The position numbers and the translations under genes are program-made. Below the pieces are notes generated by a model, which was not told the origin of the DNA, made no database searches, and saw only the letters and a list, made by a program, of their open reading frames with translations. A stretch of 55,207 nt of DNA from Microbacterium sp. H83 (GTDB taxonomy: Bacteria; Actinomycetota; Actinomycetes; Actinomycetales; Microbacteriaceae): the NCBI RefSeq assembly GCF_001650405.1, contig NZ_LWCU01000019.1:1-55207 (forward strand). Direction: 5' to 3'. Below, piece after piece: positions 16,666 to 25,001 of this stretch. Every line of letters starts with the position of its first letter. The stretch's first letter is position 1.

Positions 16666-16943
16666 TCGACCCCACCTACGCCGCGTGGCCACAGATGCGC
16701 CGCGGCGATCGGATCCTCATCCGAGAACGACTCACAGCGCGTGAGCTGACCGTAACGGTGACCGCCACACTCCCGCCCACCGAGGGCGAAGGCCCCGGCA
16801 TCATCGACGACCGCGGCCGCACGATCCGGCATCACTTCTACGACGCCAGACCCACTCCCAGCGAGACCCTCGACCAGCAAGAAGTCGACCGCCTCTTCGC
16901 CCATATCACCGCACCGACCTCGACCCGGAGCCCTCTGCGATGA
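16662..16943 (+). CDS. Hypothetical protein
   Basis: 93 residues. The start overlaps the previous stop (ATGA). Beta-rich N-terminal half (RRGDRILIRERLTARELTVTVTATL), resembling a small SH3- or KOW-like barrel. Overlaps the next gene by 4 bp. Function unknown. Confidence 0.63.
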   Translation: MIDPTYAAWPQMRRGDRILIRERLTARELTVTVTATLPPTEGEGPGIIDDRGRTIRHHFYDARPTPSETLDQQEVDRLFAHITAPTSTRSPLR

Positions 16944-17218
16944 ACACCCTCACACCAGCTGACTTCCGGCTGCTGCAGCGCTCCCTTGAGCTCGCCGCCG
17001 GCTACGCGAACACCGAGCGCGACGAGGCCGCGATCCTCGACCTCAGCGCAAGGATCCGACGCGCGCAGTCGACCGTGCCCGCGACGCCGGAAGCTCACGC
17101 CGCAGTCACCGCGACGATCACCGCGATCAAGCACGCGGGACGGCGCGCCCCGCTCACACCGGAGCTGCTCGACCAGGTTGCCCACGACCTCATCGGAGGC
17201 ACCGCCCCCGCGCCCTGA
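16940..17218 (+). CDS. Hypothetical helical protein
   Basis: 92 residues, almost entirely helical, started by the ATGA overlap. Last gene of the motif-2 copy D unit. No motif recognised. Confidence 0.62.
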   Translation: MNTLTPADFRLLQRSLELAAGYANTERDEAAILDLSARIRRAQSTVPATPEAHAAVTATITAIKHAGRRAPLTPELLDQVAHDLIGGTAPAP

Positions 17219-17243
17219 GAGACCCGCGCGGTACACTGGGACC

Positions 17244-17355
17244 GCGGCACCCGGCCGTTCGAGCAGGTACTCATTCCGCCCCTCGGGGCGATGATTCCTT
17301 CCTCGGTTGCGTGATGGTGAATGTGACAATTTCCTCCGCTCCGGCCGGGTGCCGC
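17244..17355. repeat. 14-bp inverted repeat flanking a decayed motif-1 site
   Basis: GCGGCACCCGGCCG (17244-17257) and its exact reverse complement (17342-17355) bracket 84 bp. Inside are a 14-bp palindrome CGCCCCTCGGGGCG (17278-17291) and GTGAATGTGACAATTTC (17317-17333), a motif-1 copy with one good half and one ruined half, lacking a clear -10 box. The segment lies at the border between the plasmid small genes and the second cargo module. Confidence 0.5.
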
Positions 17356-17383
17356 TTCTCTTCGGCCCCGGAGCTGACCACGA

Positions 17384-17611
17384 TCACCTTTGGTTCGACC
17401 GGCGTCCCCTGAGATCCCTTCGTGTACGACGCGAGACGTCGGCGGGGAACGCGGCCGCGGCGATACCCAGGTCCGCGAGCTCACCCACGAGGTGGTCGAG
17501 TTTGGTCTTGTTGCGGGAGATGAGGGCGACGGTGAAGCCCTGGCTTCCGAACACTTTCGCGATCGAGAAGCCCAGGCTCGGGCCGACCCCGACGATGGCG
17601 ATGGTGGGCAT
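17384..17611 (-). pseudogene. Truncated short-chain dehydrogenase (N-terminal fragment)
   Basis: 75 residues. The first 58 (MPTIAIVGVGPSLGFSIAKV and on to FPADVS) match the start of an SDR and closely resemble the neighbour at 17708-18379; the sequence then goes out of register into an Arg-rich tail. A whole SDR is about 220-250 residues, so the active-site Ser-Tyr-Lys part is missing. Probably a leftover from duplication or deletion at the module border. Confidence 0.75.
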
Positions 17612-17707
17612 GAGTGAGTCTCCTGTAGCCGGGAGTTCCGGCGGTCAGTGGTGTCGCGGGTGACCCGTGACCCGCGCCTGGGTGGGTCACCCCGCAGTGG
17701 TGGGTGG

Positions 17708-18379
17708 TTAGGAGATGACGAGTTCGGCGGTGCTGCGTTCCTGGTGGAGGTCCCAGAAGGCGGCGGCGATCTCGTCGGGTGTCTTGAACGGGTAGCCCTC
17801 CGCGGGGGCGGCGTCTCCGATGGACACACCGATCGCGATGTGGGCGACGTAGACGCCGGAGCCGGCGAGCTGGTTGTGCAGGTTCAGTGCCCAGTTCCTG
17901 GTTGCTGCCTGGGCGGTGTTCAGCGTGCCGAAGAACGGGACGGGGTTGATCGATCCGCTGCCAGCGGTGAACAGGATCGTCCCGTGGCCGGCGTCGACCA
18001 TCCCGGGCAGGACCGTCTGCACCGCGGTGACCGCACCAAGCAGGAGGGTTTCGAGGACGGGACGGAGGTTCTCAGCCGTGACGTCGGTGGGGCTGGTCAT
18101 CGATCCGGGTCCGCCGGAGTGGGGGGAGAACTCGAGCACGTCGATGCTGCCGAAGTGGGTGCGGGCGGCGGTCAGAGCGGCGGTGAGTGCGGCCTGGTCG
18201 CTGGTGTCGGCGACGAACCGTGCCACGTTGATGCCGTGAGAGCTCAGGTCGTTGACGAGGGTGTCGAGCGTGTCGGGGTTTCGGGCGATGAGGGCGGCGT
18301 TGTAGCCGTTCTGGCCGAACTTCTTCGCGAGGGCGAGGCCGAGTCCGGGGCCCGCTCCGATGATGGCGATGGTGGGCAT
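17708..18379 (-). CDS. SDR-family NAD(P)-dependent oxidoreductase
   Basis: 223 residues. N-terminal dinucleotide motif IGAGPGLGLALAKKFG (residues about 7-22), a variant of TGxxxGxG, then an FVADTSD segment. TAGSGSINPVPFFGTLNTAQAATRNWAL covers the region where classical SDRs place Ser, Tyr and Lys; Tyr is not obvious (FF in place of YxxxK), so catalysis may be altered. Its minus-strand neighbour is a DoxX protein; a divergent HxlR regulator probably controls both. Confidence 0.85.
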   Translation of the reverse strand: MPTIAIIGAGPGLGLALAKKFGQNGYNAALIARNPDTLDTLVNDLSSHGINVARFVADTSDQAALTAALTAARTHFGSIDVLEFSPHSGGPGSMTSPTDVTAENLRPVLETLLLGAVTAVQTVLPGMVDAGHGTILFTAGSGSINPVPFFGTLNTAQAATRNWALNLHNQLAGSGVYVAHIAIGVSIGDAAPAEGYPFKTPDEIAAAFWDLHQERSTAELVIS

Positions 18380-18404
18380 GCTGATGCTCCTTGTGAGGGG
18401 TGGG

Positions 18405-18767
18405 TTAGAGGGTGAGGAAGCCGAGCACGGTGGAGACGATGGCGAGGATCCCGAGGATGAGCGGGACGACTGCGCTCTCCTTCCGGCGGATGTGGACGAT
18501 GACGGCGCCGATCATCACGACAGCCAGGCCGGCCGCGGCCAGAGGTGTCAGGACCGGTGCGATCCCGGTTGCCAGGGGGACGATCAGGCCGATCGCGCCA
18601 AGGATCTCGATCGCGCCGATGCCTTTCACGGCGGCGTCGGTTGAGTCCGCGGTCCATGCCATCCCGGACGCGGCGAGAGCTGTGCGTGGTCGGGCGAGTT
18701 TCATCAGGCCGACTGCCAGGAAGATGAGGGCGAGGATCGCGTTCACGATCCACAACGCAATGATCAT
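18405..18767 (-). CDS. DoxX-like membrane protein
   Basis: 120 residues with four hydrophobic helices and the DoxX-family feature GLMKLARPR after helix 1, then IGAIEILGAIGLIVP. DoxX proteins are small membrane partners of redox enzymes. Probably cotranscribed with the SDR gene, 25 bp downstream. Confidence 0.82.
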   Translation of the reverse strand: MIIALWIVNAILALIFLAVGLMKLARPRTALAASGMAWTADSTDAAVKGIGAIEILGAIGLIVPLATGIAPVLTPLAAAGLAVVMIGAVIVHIRRKESAVVPLILGILAIVSTVLGFLTL

Positions 18768-18903
18768 ATGAGTCTCCTCGAGTTCTCCGCCGCTCGATGA
18801 AAGACAACGGGATGGTTACTATCTGTTCGTAGCCCCATCATGAGTGGTCAGGTGGGAGGTTACAAAAGGCACATTCATGTACCTACCCAGAACGGAACGC
18901 ACC

Positions 18904-19314
18904 ATGCCAGACACCGCCGAGATCGAGCCACCGACACCGCTCACGGGCTACGAGGACCGGTGCCTTCAAACGGACGAGGGGCGGGCGATCCGCGACCTGA
19001 TGGATCGCGTGGGAGACAAGTGGTCGCTGCTGATCATCTCGACACTCCGGGCAGGAACCCTCCGATTCAGCGAGCTCCAACGGCACATCCCCGGGGTGTC
19101 CCAACGGATGCTCACCCTCACCCTGAAGCACCTCGCCCGCGACGGACTGGTCTCCCGCACTGTGCACCCCGAAGTCCCACCCCGTGTCGAGTACAGCCTC
19201 ACCCCCACCGGCCGCACCCTCATCGACCCTGCCGAAGCCCTCGCCGCATGGGCCGTCGCCCACCTCCCCGCCATCAAAGCCGCCCGCGCAGAGTTCGACG
19301 CAGCGGCGGGGTGA
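18904..19314 (+). CDS. HxlR-family transcriptional regulator
   Basis: 136 residues, a winged-helix HxlR protein: MDRVGDKWSLLIISTLRAGTL (near residue 31) and FSELQRHIPGVSQRMLTLTL, then the wing. ATG at 18904 chosen; an in-frame ATG at 18877 with AAAGG upstream is nearly as good. It is divergent from the DoxX/SDR pair, a layout usual for HxlR regulators, which often respond to reactive quinones, aldehydes or disulfide stress. The 136-bp shared gap should hold its operator. Confidence 0.87.
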   Translation: MPDTAEIEPPTPLTGYEDRCLQTDEGRAIRDLMDRVGDKWSLLIISTLRAGTLRFSELQRHIPGVSQRMLTLTLKHLARDGLVSRTVHPEVPPRVEYSLTPTGRTLIDPAEALAAWAVAHLPAIKAARAEFDAAAG

Positions 19315-19558
19315 ACCAGAGCCACCAGGAGTCCGTCGCAGCGCCACGTCGGCGTGTGCTCCGTAACACGGCTCAGCGCTGAGTCTGGGCAAGACGTCGC
19401 AGATGACATTTCGGGACAAGCACGAATACTCCCGCGGCTACCTTGATCGCGACGTGCTCTTGTGATCCGTGGGGTCCTTCAGCGCTCCCTCGCACCTCCA
19501 ACTCGATCGCGTTACGCCCATGCCATCAGCGACGTCGTAATTGAGGGCCGCGCTGAAG

Positions 19559-20215
19559 CTAGGCGCCGGCGATTTGTTGGATGATCTGGATGGCCACGGC
19601 GACGACGAGGGCGTTGTAGAAGAAGCTCACGACGCTGTGCAGGAGAACCAGCCACCGCATGCGCACCGTGGTTACCGACGCATCGGAGGTCGCGAATGAG
19701 GTGCCGACGGTGAACGCGAAGTAGAGGTAGTCAGCGAGGCCTGGCGTATCGGTGCGCGGGAACTCCAGGCCCGGTTGCCGGGGGTGGAGGTTCTGCACGC
19801 TTTCGTAGATCTGCGCGAAACCGATGTGCAGGAGCTGCCACGACAGGATGATGCCGACGGCCGCCACGACCCCGGTGAACGTGTAGCCGGCCCGGGTTCC
19901 GTCGACGGGAGCCCGGACGGTGATCGCCAGCAGAGCCGCGTTCACTCCCACCAGGCTCGCCACGAGCGGGAAGATCCAGGACAGCGCGTCCAGTACACCC
20001 GTCCGTGGGGGCACCTGTTGGCCGCGCACGCTGCGATACCACGTCAGAGCGAGGCCCCCGAGGAGGTACCCGGCCGCGATCGCCTCCCACACAACCAGCA
20101 TGACGACGTTGCCAGATATCACATAACCCGCCGCAGCGAGGGCGGTGAGGGCTTCGAGGGCGGTCACCAAGTAGTCGACACCGCGGTTCTTGCCGTGAGG
20201 CCACTGTGCGTTCAC
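19559..20215 (-). CDS. DUF1345-family membrane protein
   Basis: 218 residues, GTG start with AAGGAGGA upstream. About six hydrophobic helices and the DUF1345 signature GLADYLYFAFTVGTSFATSDASVTT. Function unknown in general. Divergent from a TetR-family regulator. The 244 bp between it and the HxlR gene hold no gene. Confidence 0.82.
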   Translation of the reverse strand: MNAQWPHGKNRGVDYLVTALEALTALAAAGYVISGNVVMLVVWEAIAAGYLLGGLALTWYRSVRGQQVPPRTGVLDALSWIFPLVASLVGVNAALLAITVRAPVDGTRAGYTFTGVVAAVGIILSWQLLHIGFAQIYESVQNLHPRQPGLEFPRTDTPGLADYLYFAFTVGTSFATSDASVTTVRMRWLVLLHSVVSFFYNALVVAVAIQIIQQIAGA

Positions 20216-20242
20216 GACTCCTCCTTCTCTGGATCACAGCAT

Positions 20243-20273
20243 ATTGTCAGCGTAGTTACCTTCCGGATGGTAA
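20243..20273 (+). promoter_or_regulatory. TetR-type operator and promoter
   Basis: GTTACC (20254-20259) and GGTAAC (20268-20273) form an inverted repeat with an 8-bp spacer. A -35-like TTGTCA (20243-20248) and a weak TGGTAA (20267-20272) overlap it. The distance to the ATG at 20283, and the lack of a ribosome binding site, suggest a leaderless transcript. Autoregulation by the TetR protein is inferred. Confidence 0.6.
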
Positions 20274-20282
20274 CCTACTGAG

Positions 20283-20813
20283 ATGCGAACAGATCCTCGG
20301 CCTGCAATCCTGACGGCCGCATTCACCCAACTTGATGAGGGGCGGGCGGTGTCCTTGGATTCGGTTGCGCGGAGTGTGGGGCTGACGAAGCCGGGGGTGA
20401 TGTATCACTTCCCCACGAAGGAAGCGCTCATGCTCGCCCTGGTCGACTCGGTCCTGGACCGGTGGGAAGAGGCGCTGATCGCTCGGTTGGGATCGTCCCC
20501 AACCGAGGCGGTCGCGTCCGCGCGCATCGGCGCGTACCTCGACTGGTCGCTGTCCGGGGGTTTCGATGAGACCGACCTGGTGGCGATGAGCGACCCGAAG
20601 TTGCGGCGATCGCTCACGCGGCGCTGGGCCGAGCGTCTCGCACCGTGGCTGATCGTGCCTGATGACGTGGACCCCGCCGAACGCACCCGACTACTCGCAG
20701 CCCGCCTTCTCGCTGACGGCGGATGGCTTGCCGAAGCCGCCAGCTTCTACCCCCCGACCCCTGACGAGCGAGCCCAGCTCCGCGTCTTCGCCCACAACCT
20801 CCTGAAGGACTGA
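20283..20813 (+). CDS. TetR/AcrR-family regulator
   Basis: 176 residues. The N-terminal helix-turn-helix reads SLDSVARSVGLTKPGVMYHF (residues about 24-43), followed by a TetR-like ligand-binding helical domain. The ATG at 20283 is probably leaderless. It is followed at 2 bp by two SMR genes, so it likely represses their efflux operon. Confidence 0.9.
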   Translation: MRTDPRPAILTAAFTQLDEGRAVSLDSVARSVGLTKPGVMYHFPTKEALMLALVDSVLDRWEEALIARLGSSPTEAVASARIGAYLDWSLSGGFDETDLVAMSDPKLRRSLTRRWAERLAPWLIVPDDVDPAERTRLLAARLLADGGWLAEAASFYPPTPDERAQLRVFAHNLLKD

Positions 20814-20815
20814 CT

Positions 20816-21163
20816 ATGAAGAAATGGCTTCTCCTTGCCGGCGCGATCATCAGTGAAGTCGCCGGCTCCCTCGCCCTCCAAGCCGGGCAGGACCACCCGG
20901 TCTGGTACGTCCTCGTAGCAGTCGGCTACGTCGGCGCGTTCACTCTTCTCGCGCTCGTTCTGCGCGAGGGAATGGCCCTCGGGGTCGCCTACGGGATCTG
21001 GGGTGCGATGGGCGTGGCGTTGACCGCACTGCTGGCCGCACTCATCTTCGGACAGCCCCTCACCGGCGTGATGATCCTCGGCCTGGTGCTGATCATCGGC
21101 GGTGTCCTCACCGTCGAGCTCGGATCGCAAGCGGCGCAGCGCAAGAAGGAGGCGAGCATCTGA
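20816..21163 (+). CDS. SMR-family multidrug efflux protein, subunit 1
   Basis: 115 residues, four helices, with the SMR essential Glu in the first helix (ISEVAGSLAL, about residue 14) and the helix 3 pattern GVAYGIWGAMGVALTALL. It has a longer basic C-terminal tail than its partner, typical of one half of a paired heterodimeric SMR pump. Start follows GAAGGA. Overlaps subunit 2. Confidence 0.92.
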   Translation: MKKWLLLAGAIISEVAGSLALQAGQDHPVWYVLVAVGYVGAFTLLALVLREGMALGVAYGIWGAMGVALTALLAALIFGQPLTGVMILGLVLIIGGVLTVELGSQAAQRKKEASI

Positions 21164-21483
21164 TGGTCTGGCTCTTCCTCGTCCTCGCCATCGTCCTCGA
21201 AGTTGGCGCCGCGCTCTCCCTGCGCATCGCGACCGGCGGCCGGAAGCTGTTCTACATCGTCGTCGTCGTGGGCTACCTCGGAGCGTTTTTCTTCCTCACC
21301 CAAGTCCTCGCCCTTGGTCTCGGTATCGGTGTCGCCTACGGCATCTGGGCCGCCTCGGGCGTTGCCCTTACCGCGGTGGCCAGCAAGTTCTTGTTCAAAG
21401 AACCCTTCACCTGGGTCATGGCGCTCGGCATCGCGCTGATCATCGGTGGCGTCCTCCTCGTCGAACTCGGCGCCGCCCACTAA
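21163..21483 (+). CDS. SMR-family multidrug efflux protein, subunit 2
   Basis: 106 residues with the essential Glu (IVLEVGAALSL) and GVAYGIWAASGVALTAV. The stop of subunit 1 overlaps its start. Paired SMR genes of opposite topology (as in EbrAB or YkkCD) form one proton-coupled pump for cationic drugs or guanidinium-like compounds. Confidence 0.92.
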   Translation: MVWLFLVLAIVLEVGAALSLRIATGGRKLFYIVVVVGYLGAFFFLTQVLALGLGIGVAYGIWAASGVALTAVASKFLFKEPFTWVMALGIALIIGGVLLVELGAAH

Positions 21484-21500
21484 CCCACCGGGCCGCGGCT

Positions 21501-21755
21501 ATGAATACCGAGCGAACCATCGCGACGATTCGCCGCGTCCTCATCGGCAACCCCGCCGCCGACGTGAAATTCGTGGACGCGATCGCCGCCGACAGTCACT
21601 TTGTGAGCACAAACGGCCGCGTCTTGGTCCTGTTCGTCAACCCCGAGCATGGGGAACTGATCGACGAGCTGCGCCAGGCGTCGCGCTCTCCTGAGTCGGC
21701 GGCAGGGCCAGGGAGCACCGTCGGTGTGTCGGAGCATCCGAAGGAGCCCTCATGA
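21501..21755 (+). CDS. Small hypothetical protein
   Basis: 84 residues, first 60 alpha/beta (TIRRVLIGNPAADVKFVDAI, then TNGRVLVLFVNPEHGEL), then a disordered tail. No clear ribosome binding site. It overlaps the AI-2E-type permease gene by 4 bp (ATGA). Not recognised. Confidence 0.6.
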   Translation: MNTERTIATIRRVLIGNPAADVKFVDAIAADSHFVSTNGRVLVLFVNPEHGELIDELRQASRSPESAAGPGSTVGVSEHPKEPS

Positions 21756-22876
21756 ACACCGCACGGCTTCAGTCACGAAGCTCGGCACGCAACCGACGTC
21801 GCCAGCCCGAAAGTACTCCCGCGTGGGGGCTTCCCCCGCACCCGTTCCGGTATGCCCTCGTCGCGACCCTTGGGGTGGGTGTGGGGACAGCGATCCTGGG
21901 CGGCATCGGTGCTCTCGGCACGGTGCTGGTCTACCTCGGGATTGCTTTCTTCCTCGCCATCGCGGTCGAACCTCTTCTGCAAACCGCTCTCCGACGCGGG
22001 GTGCCGAGGTGGGTCGCCGTCGTCGCTCTCGCGCTGGTCCTGCTCTTCGCCGCCGCGTTTGTCGGCACCGTGATCGTTCCCGCCGTGTCCGCCCAGGTGG
22101 CAACGCTGGCCGAAGACGCGATCGCGTTCGTCACCGCCATCCCCAACCAGGAATGGTTCACCTGGCTGGCCGGCGTCCTCGGCGGATCACTCGATCTGAA
22201 CAACCTCACCCGCAGCGCACTGGCCTTCATCTCCGATCCCACCCAGTTACTGAACGTGACCGGCGGTCTGTTGCAGATCGGCACCGGAATCATCGATGCC
22301 GTCACCGGCGTGATCATCGTCACCGTGCTGACGGTGTATTTCGCGATCACCATGCCCGCCATCAAGGCCAAGGCGTATCAACTTGTCGCGTACCGGCACC
22401 GTGCCCGAGTGCAAGACCTCGCCGAAGACATCCTGGGTTCGGTCGGCAGATTCGTCGGCGGTCAGATCGTTCTCGCCATCCTTAACGCGATCGTCACCTT
22501 CATCGTGACCGCAGCCGCCGGAAGCCCGGCCCCGGCCCTCCTCGCCCTCATCGCGTTCGTCGGCGCCCTGATACCCGTCGTCGGTCCCGTCATCGGCGCC
22601 TCCATCGCCGCCCTGATCACCCTCGACACCGGGCTCATCCCCGCCATCATCGTCGCCGCGATCCTGTTCGCCTACCTTCAAGTAGAGGCCTACATCCTCA
22701 CCCCGCGAGTCATGGCACACGCGGTGGCCATGCCCGGAGCACTCGTCATCGTCGCCGCCCTCGGAGGCGCCGCCCTCGGAGGCATCCTCGGCGCCCTCGT
22801 CGCCGTCCCCATCGCTGCCGCCGGAGTCACGATCATCAACCGAGTCGTCATCCCCCACCAACAGCAACAACGGTGA
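21752..22876 (+). CDS. AI-2E family transporter (UPF0118)
   Basis: 374 residues with about eight hydrophobic helices and the family region ILAILNAIVTFIVTAAAG plus ALIAFVGALIPVVGPVIGA near residue 275. Such proteins include exporters of autoinducer-2 and Na+/H+ antiporters; the substrate here is unknown. Last gene of the efflux cargo module. Confidence 0.88.
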   Translation: MNTARLQSRSSARNRRRQPESTPAWGLPPHPFRYALVATLGVGVGTAILGGIGALGTVLVYLGIAFFLAIAVEPLLQTALRRGVPRWVAVVALALVLLFAAAFVGTVIVPAVSAQVATLAEDAIAFVTAIPNQEWFTWLAGVLGGSLDLNNLTRSALAFISDPTQLLNVTGGLLQIGTGIIDAVTGVIIVTVLTVYFAITMPAIKAKAYQLVAYRHRARVQDLAEDILGSVGRFVGGQIVLAILNAIVTFIVTAAAGSPAPALLALIAFVGALIPVVGPVIGASIAALITLDTGLIPAIIVAAILFAYLQVEAYILTPRVMAHAVAMPGALVIVAALGGAALGGILGALVAVPIAAAGVTIINRVVIPHQQQQR

Positions 22877-22921
22877 CCCACGAGGCCACCGGAAGCGACC
22901 CTCACCCGCAGCCCAGAGTCG

Positions 22922-22969
22922 TTGACAGAGACACCTCCGGGGCATATCGTGGTGAATGTCACATTCACC
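22922..22969 (+). promoter_or_regulatory. Promoter P5 with motif-1 palindromic operator
   Basis: TTGACA (22922-22927), 17-bp spacer, TATCGT (22945-22950), then the 19-bp palindrome GGTGAATGTCACATTCACC (22951-22969). The best -35 of the five motif-1 promoters. Drives 22991-24925 and marks where plasmid backbone resumes after the cargo. Confidence 0.83.
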
Positions 22970-22990
22970 ATCCTTAGAGGAGGTCTCATC

Positions 22991-23488
22991 ATGCGTGCGT
23001 TCCCCGTGAACCGCGACACCATCGACCTACTGGTCACCGCCGCCTACATCAGCACTCCCGCCTACCGGATCAGCACACCCCGAGATCTTGTCGAGCACGC
23101 CGATCGCATGGGTCAGCTGTTGTGGGATGAGAACCACAGCAGCGTCAGCTTCGCCATCGGCGAGCACCTCACCGCGCCGCGGTACGAGTGGCAGCCCGTC
23201 GCCGAGATCATCCCCTGTGCGGACGACGAGCAAGTGCTGCAGATCGAGCGCAGTCGGCTCCTGCTCACCGAGGTCTCCTGCCATCACGACGGATGGGACG
23301 ACTCCCCCGCGCGTGATCTCGTCGAGCGCCTCGGCCAAGCGATCGCGCTGCGCTTCGCGCACTGGCCGTTGGTCGCATCCCCGGAGCACCGCGGCGTCAT
23401 GGAGTATGACGGCCTCCACCGTGCAGCCGAAGTCTGGGAACGGCACATCGGCTTCCGTCACCCGCTAACCAACGACGCGGCCGCGTGA
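22991..23488 (+). CDS. Hypothetical plasmid protein
   Basis: 165 residues with AGAGGAGG before the ATG. Mixed alpha/beta. It contains VSCHHDGWDD and a C-terminal helical part (HRAAEVWERHIGFRHP). No family recognised. First gene of the P5 operon, so predicted to be early-expressed. Confidence 0.68.
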   Translation: MRAFPVNRDTIDLLVTAAYISTPAYRISTPRDLVEHADRMGQLLWDENHSSVSFAIGEHLTAPRYEWQPVAEIIPCADDEQVLQIERSRLLLTEVSCHHDGWDDSPARDLVERLGQAIALRFAHWPLVASPEHRGVMEYDGLHRAAEVWERHIGFRHPLTNDAAA

Positions 23489-23504
23489 GAGGGAGTGACC
23501 ACAT

Positions 23505-24458
23505 ATGACTCTCACCATCACGCACACCGCCGCCGAAGGCACCCTGATCGACGGCACCGCGAAGGGCGACGGTTCGGCCGAGGTGCTCCGCACCAACGGT
23601 TGGCGATGGAGCCGAGCTCTCGGCTCCTGGTACGTGCCCCACTCCCGAGATCGCGAGCCGAAGAGGCACGTCATCGACCGCACCGTCGCCCAGCTGCAGG
23701 AAGCCGGCTTCACCGTGACGGTGTCGGTGGACTACGCCCGACGCGCCGCAGCTGCAGTCGAAACAGATCTCCTCGCACGTCGAGAGGACCGCGCCGCCGC
23801 CCTGGACGCGAAAGCTGAACGGCGAGCCGACACCGCGGCCGCGGAAGCGGAGCGCGCAGCTCGAGCACTTCGGCGGCTCCCGGAAGGCGGCGAGCCGATC
23901 CACGTCGGCCACCACTCCGAATCCGCCCACCGAAGCGCGATCGCCAAGGCGGATGCCGCGATCCGGCGATCCATCGACGCCGACACCGACGCCCGCCGTG
24001 CTCGCGCACGAGCAGACATCGCCGCCGGAGCGAACGAAGCCCGCTACGCACCCATCACGGTCGCCAACCGCATCGAGAAGCTCCGCGCCGACCAGGTCAG
24101 CCTCCGCCGGCGCCTCGAGGGGTACAGCCGCACACTGCCGGGCGGCTATCTCGACATCACGCCGGCGGCGACCGGCGACTACGCCGAGAGACTCACCCGC
24201 GAGCTCGCCGCCGTCGACGAGCAGCATGCCTACTGGCAGGCCGTTCGCGAGGAACAGATCGCCGCCGGGATCGTCGCCAACCACTCCCGCGACACCATCC
24301 GCCCCGGCGACCAGATCCGATACTTCGGTGCCTGGTGCACAGTGACCCGCACCAACGCGAAGAGCGTCAGCATCACCGACACCTATGGGCATCGCGGCAC
24401 GGTCCCGTACACCCACATCCGCGAGCACCGTGCGGCCGAGAAGGGAGCGTCATCGTGA
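23505..24458 (+). CDS. DUF3560-family plasmid protein
   Basis: 317 residues. An N-terminal domain of about 75 residues (RTNGWRWSRALGSWYVPHSRD) is followed by a long Ala/Arg-rich coiled segment and the DUF3560 hallmark EPIHVGHHSESAHR (about residue 128). The C-terminal end is a small beta domain (PGDQIRYFGAWCTVTRTN). DUF3560 proteins are common on actinobacterial plasmids; function unknown. Confidence 0.83.
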   Translation: MTLTITHTAAEGTLIDGTAKGDGSAEVLRTNGWRWSRALGSWYVPHSRDREPKRHVIDRTVAQLQEAGFTVTVSVDYARRAAAAVETDLLARREDRAAALDAKAERRADTAAAEAERAARALRRLPEGGEPIHVGHHSESAHRSAIAKADAAIRRSIDADTDARRARARADIAAGANEARYAPITVANRIEKLRADQVSLRRRLEGYSRTLPGGYLDITPAATGDYAERLTRELAAVDEQHAYWQAVREEQIAAGIVANHSRDTIRPGDQIRYFGAWCTVTRTNAKSVSITDTYGHRGTVPYTHIREHRAAEKGASS

Positions 24459-24688
24459 GCATCGCCACTCGCCCCCGCCCGGTGCCGCGCGAGATCCCCG
24501 CCGAGCTCGTCGTGCGGCTGCGCCGCCTGGTGACCGGCGTCGCCTTCGTCGTCCTGGCGGTAGGCGCCGGCTACCTCGGCCTGCTGCTCGCGCCTATCCT
24601 CGACCGGCTCATCGTCGCCGCCCTGGCCGTGATCCTGGTCCCGCTGCTCGTCGTGGTCGTGGTCGACTTCTTCCGTAGTCCGGACTAG
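24455..24688 (+). CDS. Small two-helix membrane protein
   Basis: 77 residues from a GTG overlapping the previous stop (GTGA). Basic N terminus, then two hydrophobic segments (TGVAFVVLAVGAGYLGLLLA and LIVAALAVILVPLLVVVVV). Function unknown. Confidence 0.65.
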   Translation: MSIATRPRPVPREIPAELVVRLRRLVTGVAFVVLAVGAGYLGLLLAPILDRLIVAALAVILVPLLVVVVVDFFRSPD

Positions 24689-24691
24689 CCC

Positions 24692-24925
24692 ATGCCCGCG
24701 TACAAGGTGGCGTGGCAGCAACCGGCGCAAGTCACCGCGACCGTGACCGTCGACCTCGACCAGCTCGCACAGTGGGCTGTCGAGGTCGACGGCGTGCGCG
24801 CCCTCACCGAGACCGGGCCTGGCCCGGGCGAGCTTGCGGGCGTGCGGCTCATGCTCGAGCGGAACCGTCATCTTCGCGACGAGCTGCTCCGCCAGTGGGC
24901 GAGGGCACACATGCCGCACTCCTGA
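24692..24925 (+). CDS. Small hypothetical protein
   Basis: 77 residues, soluble. Two helices rich in Arg and Leu follow a short beta start. It begins 3 bp after the previous stop, with no strong ribosome binding site, and is followed by a strong terminator. Confidence 0.58.
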   Translation: MPAYKVAWQQPAQVTATVTVDLDQLAQWAVEVDGVRALTETGPGPGELAGVRLMLERNRHLRDELLRQWARAHMPHS

Positions 24926-24954
24926 TGTCCCTACGCGAGGCCGTCGACGCACAC

Positions 24955-24993
24955 AGCGAGGCCCCGCCGGCACGTTTCCGGCGGGGCCTCGCT
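24955..24993. terminator. Bidirectional terminator
   Basis: A 16-bp perfect GC-rich stem (24955-24970 with 24978-24993) and 7-nt loop, between the plus-strand P5 operon and the minus-strand nrdH gene. It ends both convergent units. Confidence 0.88.
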
Positions 24994-25001
24994 GCTGTTA
25001 A

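Noticed and set aside
17244..17355. Riboswitch or tRNA-like element suggested by the long inverted repeat
   Set aside because: No riboswitch consensus or tRNA cloverleaf could be drawn; the 84-bp spacing fits a DNA repeat better.
17314..17412. 32-codon open frame after the decayed motif-1 site
   Set aside because: Too short, no ribosome binding site, runs over one arm of the inverted repeat and ends before the SDR fragment without similarity to anything.
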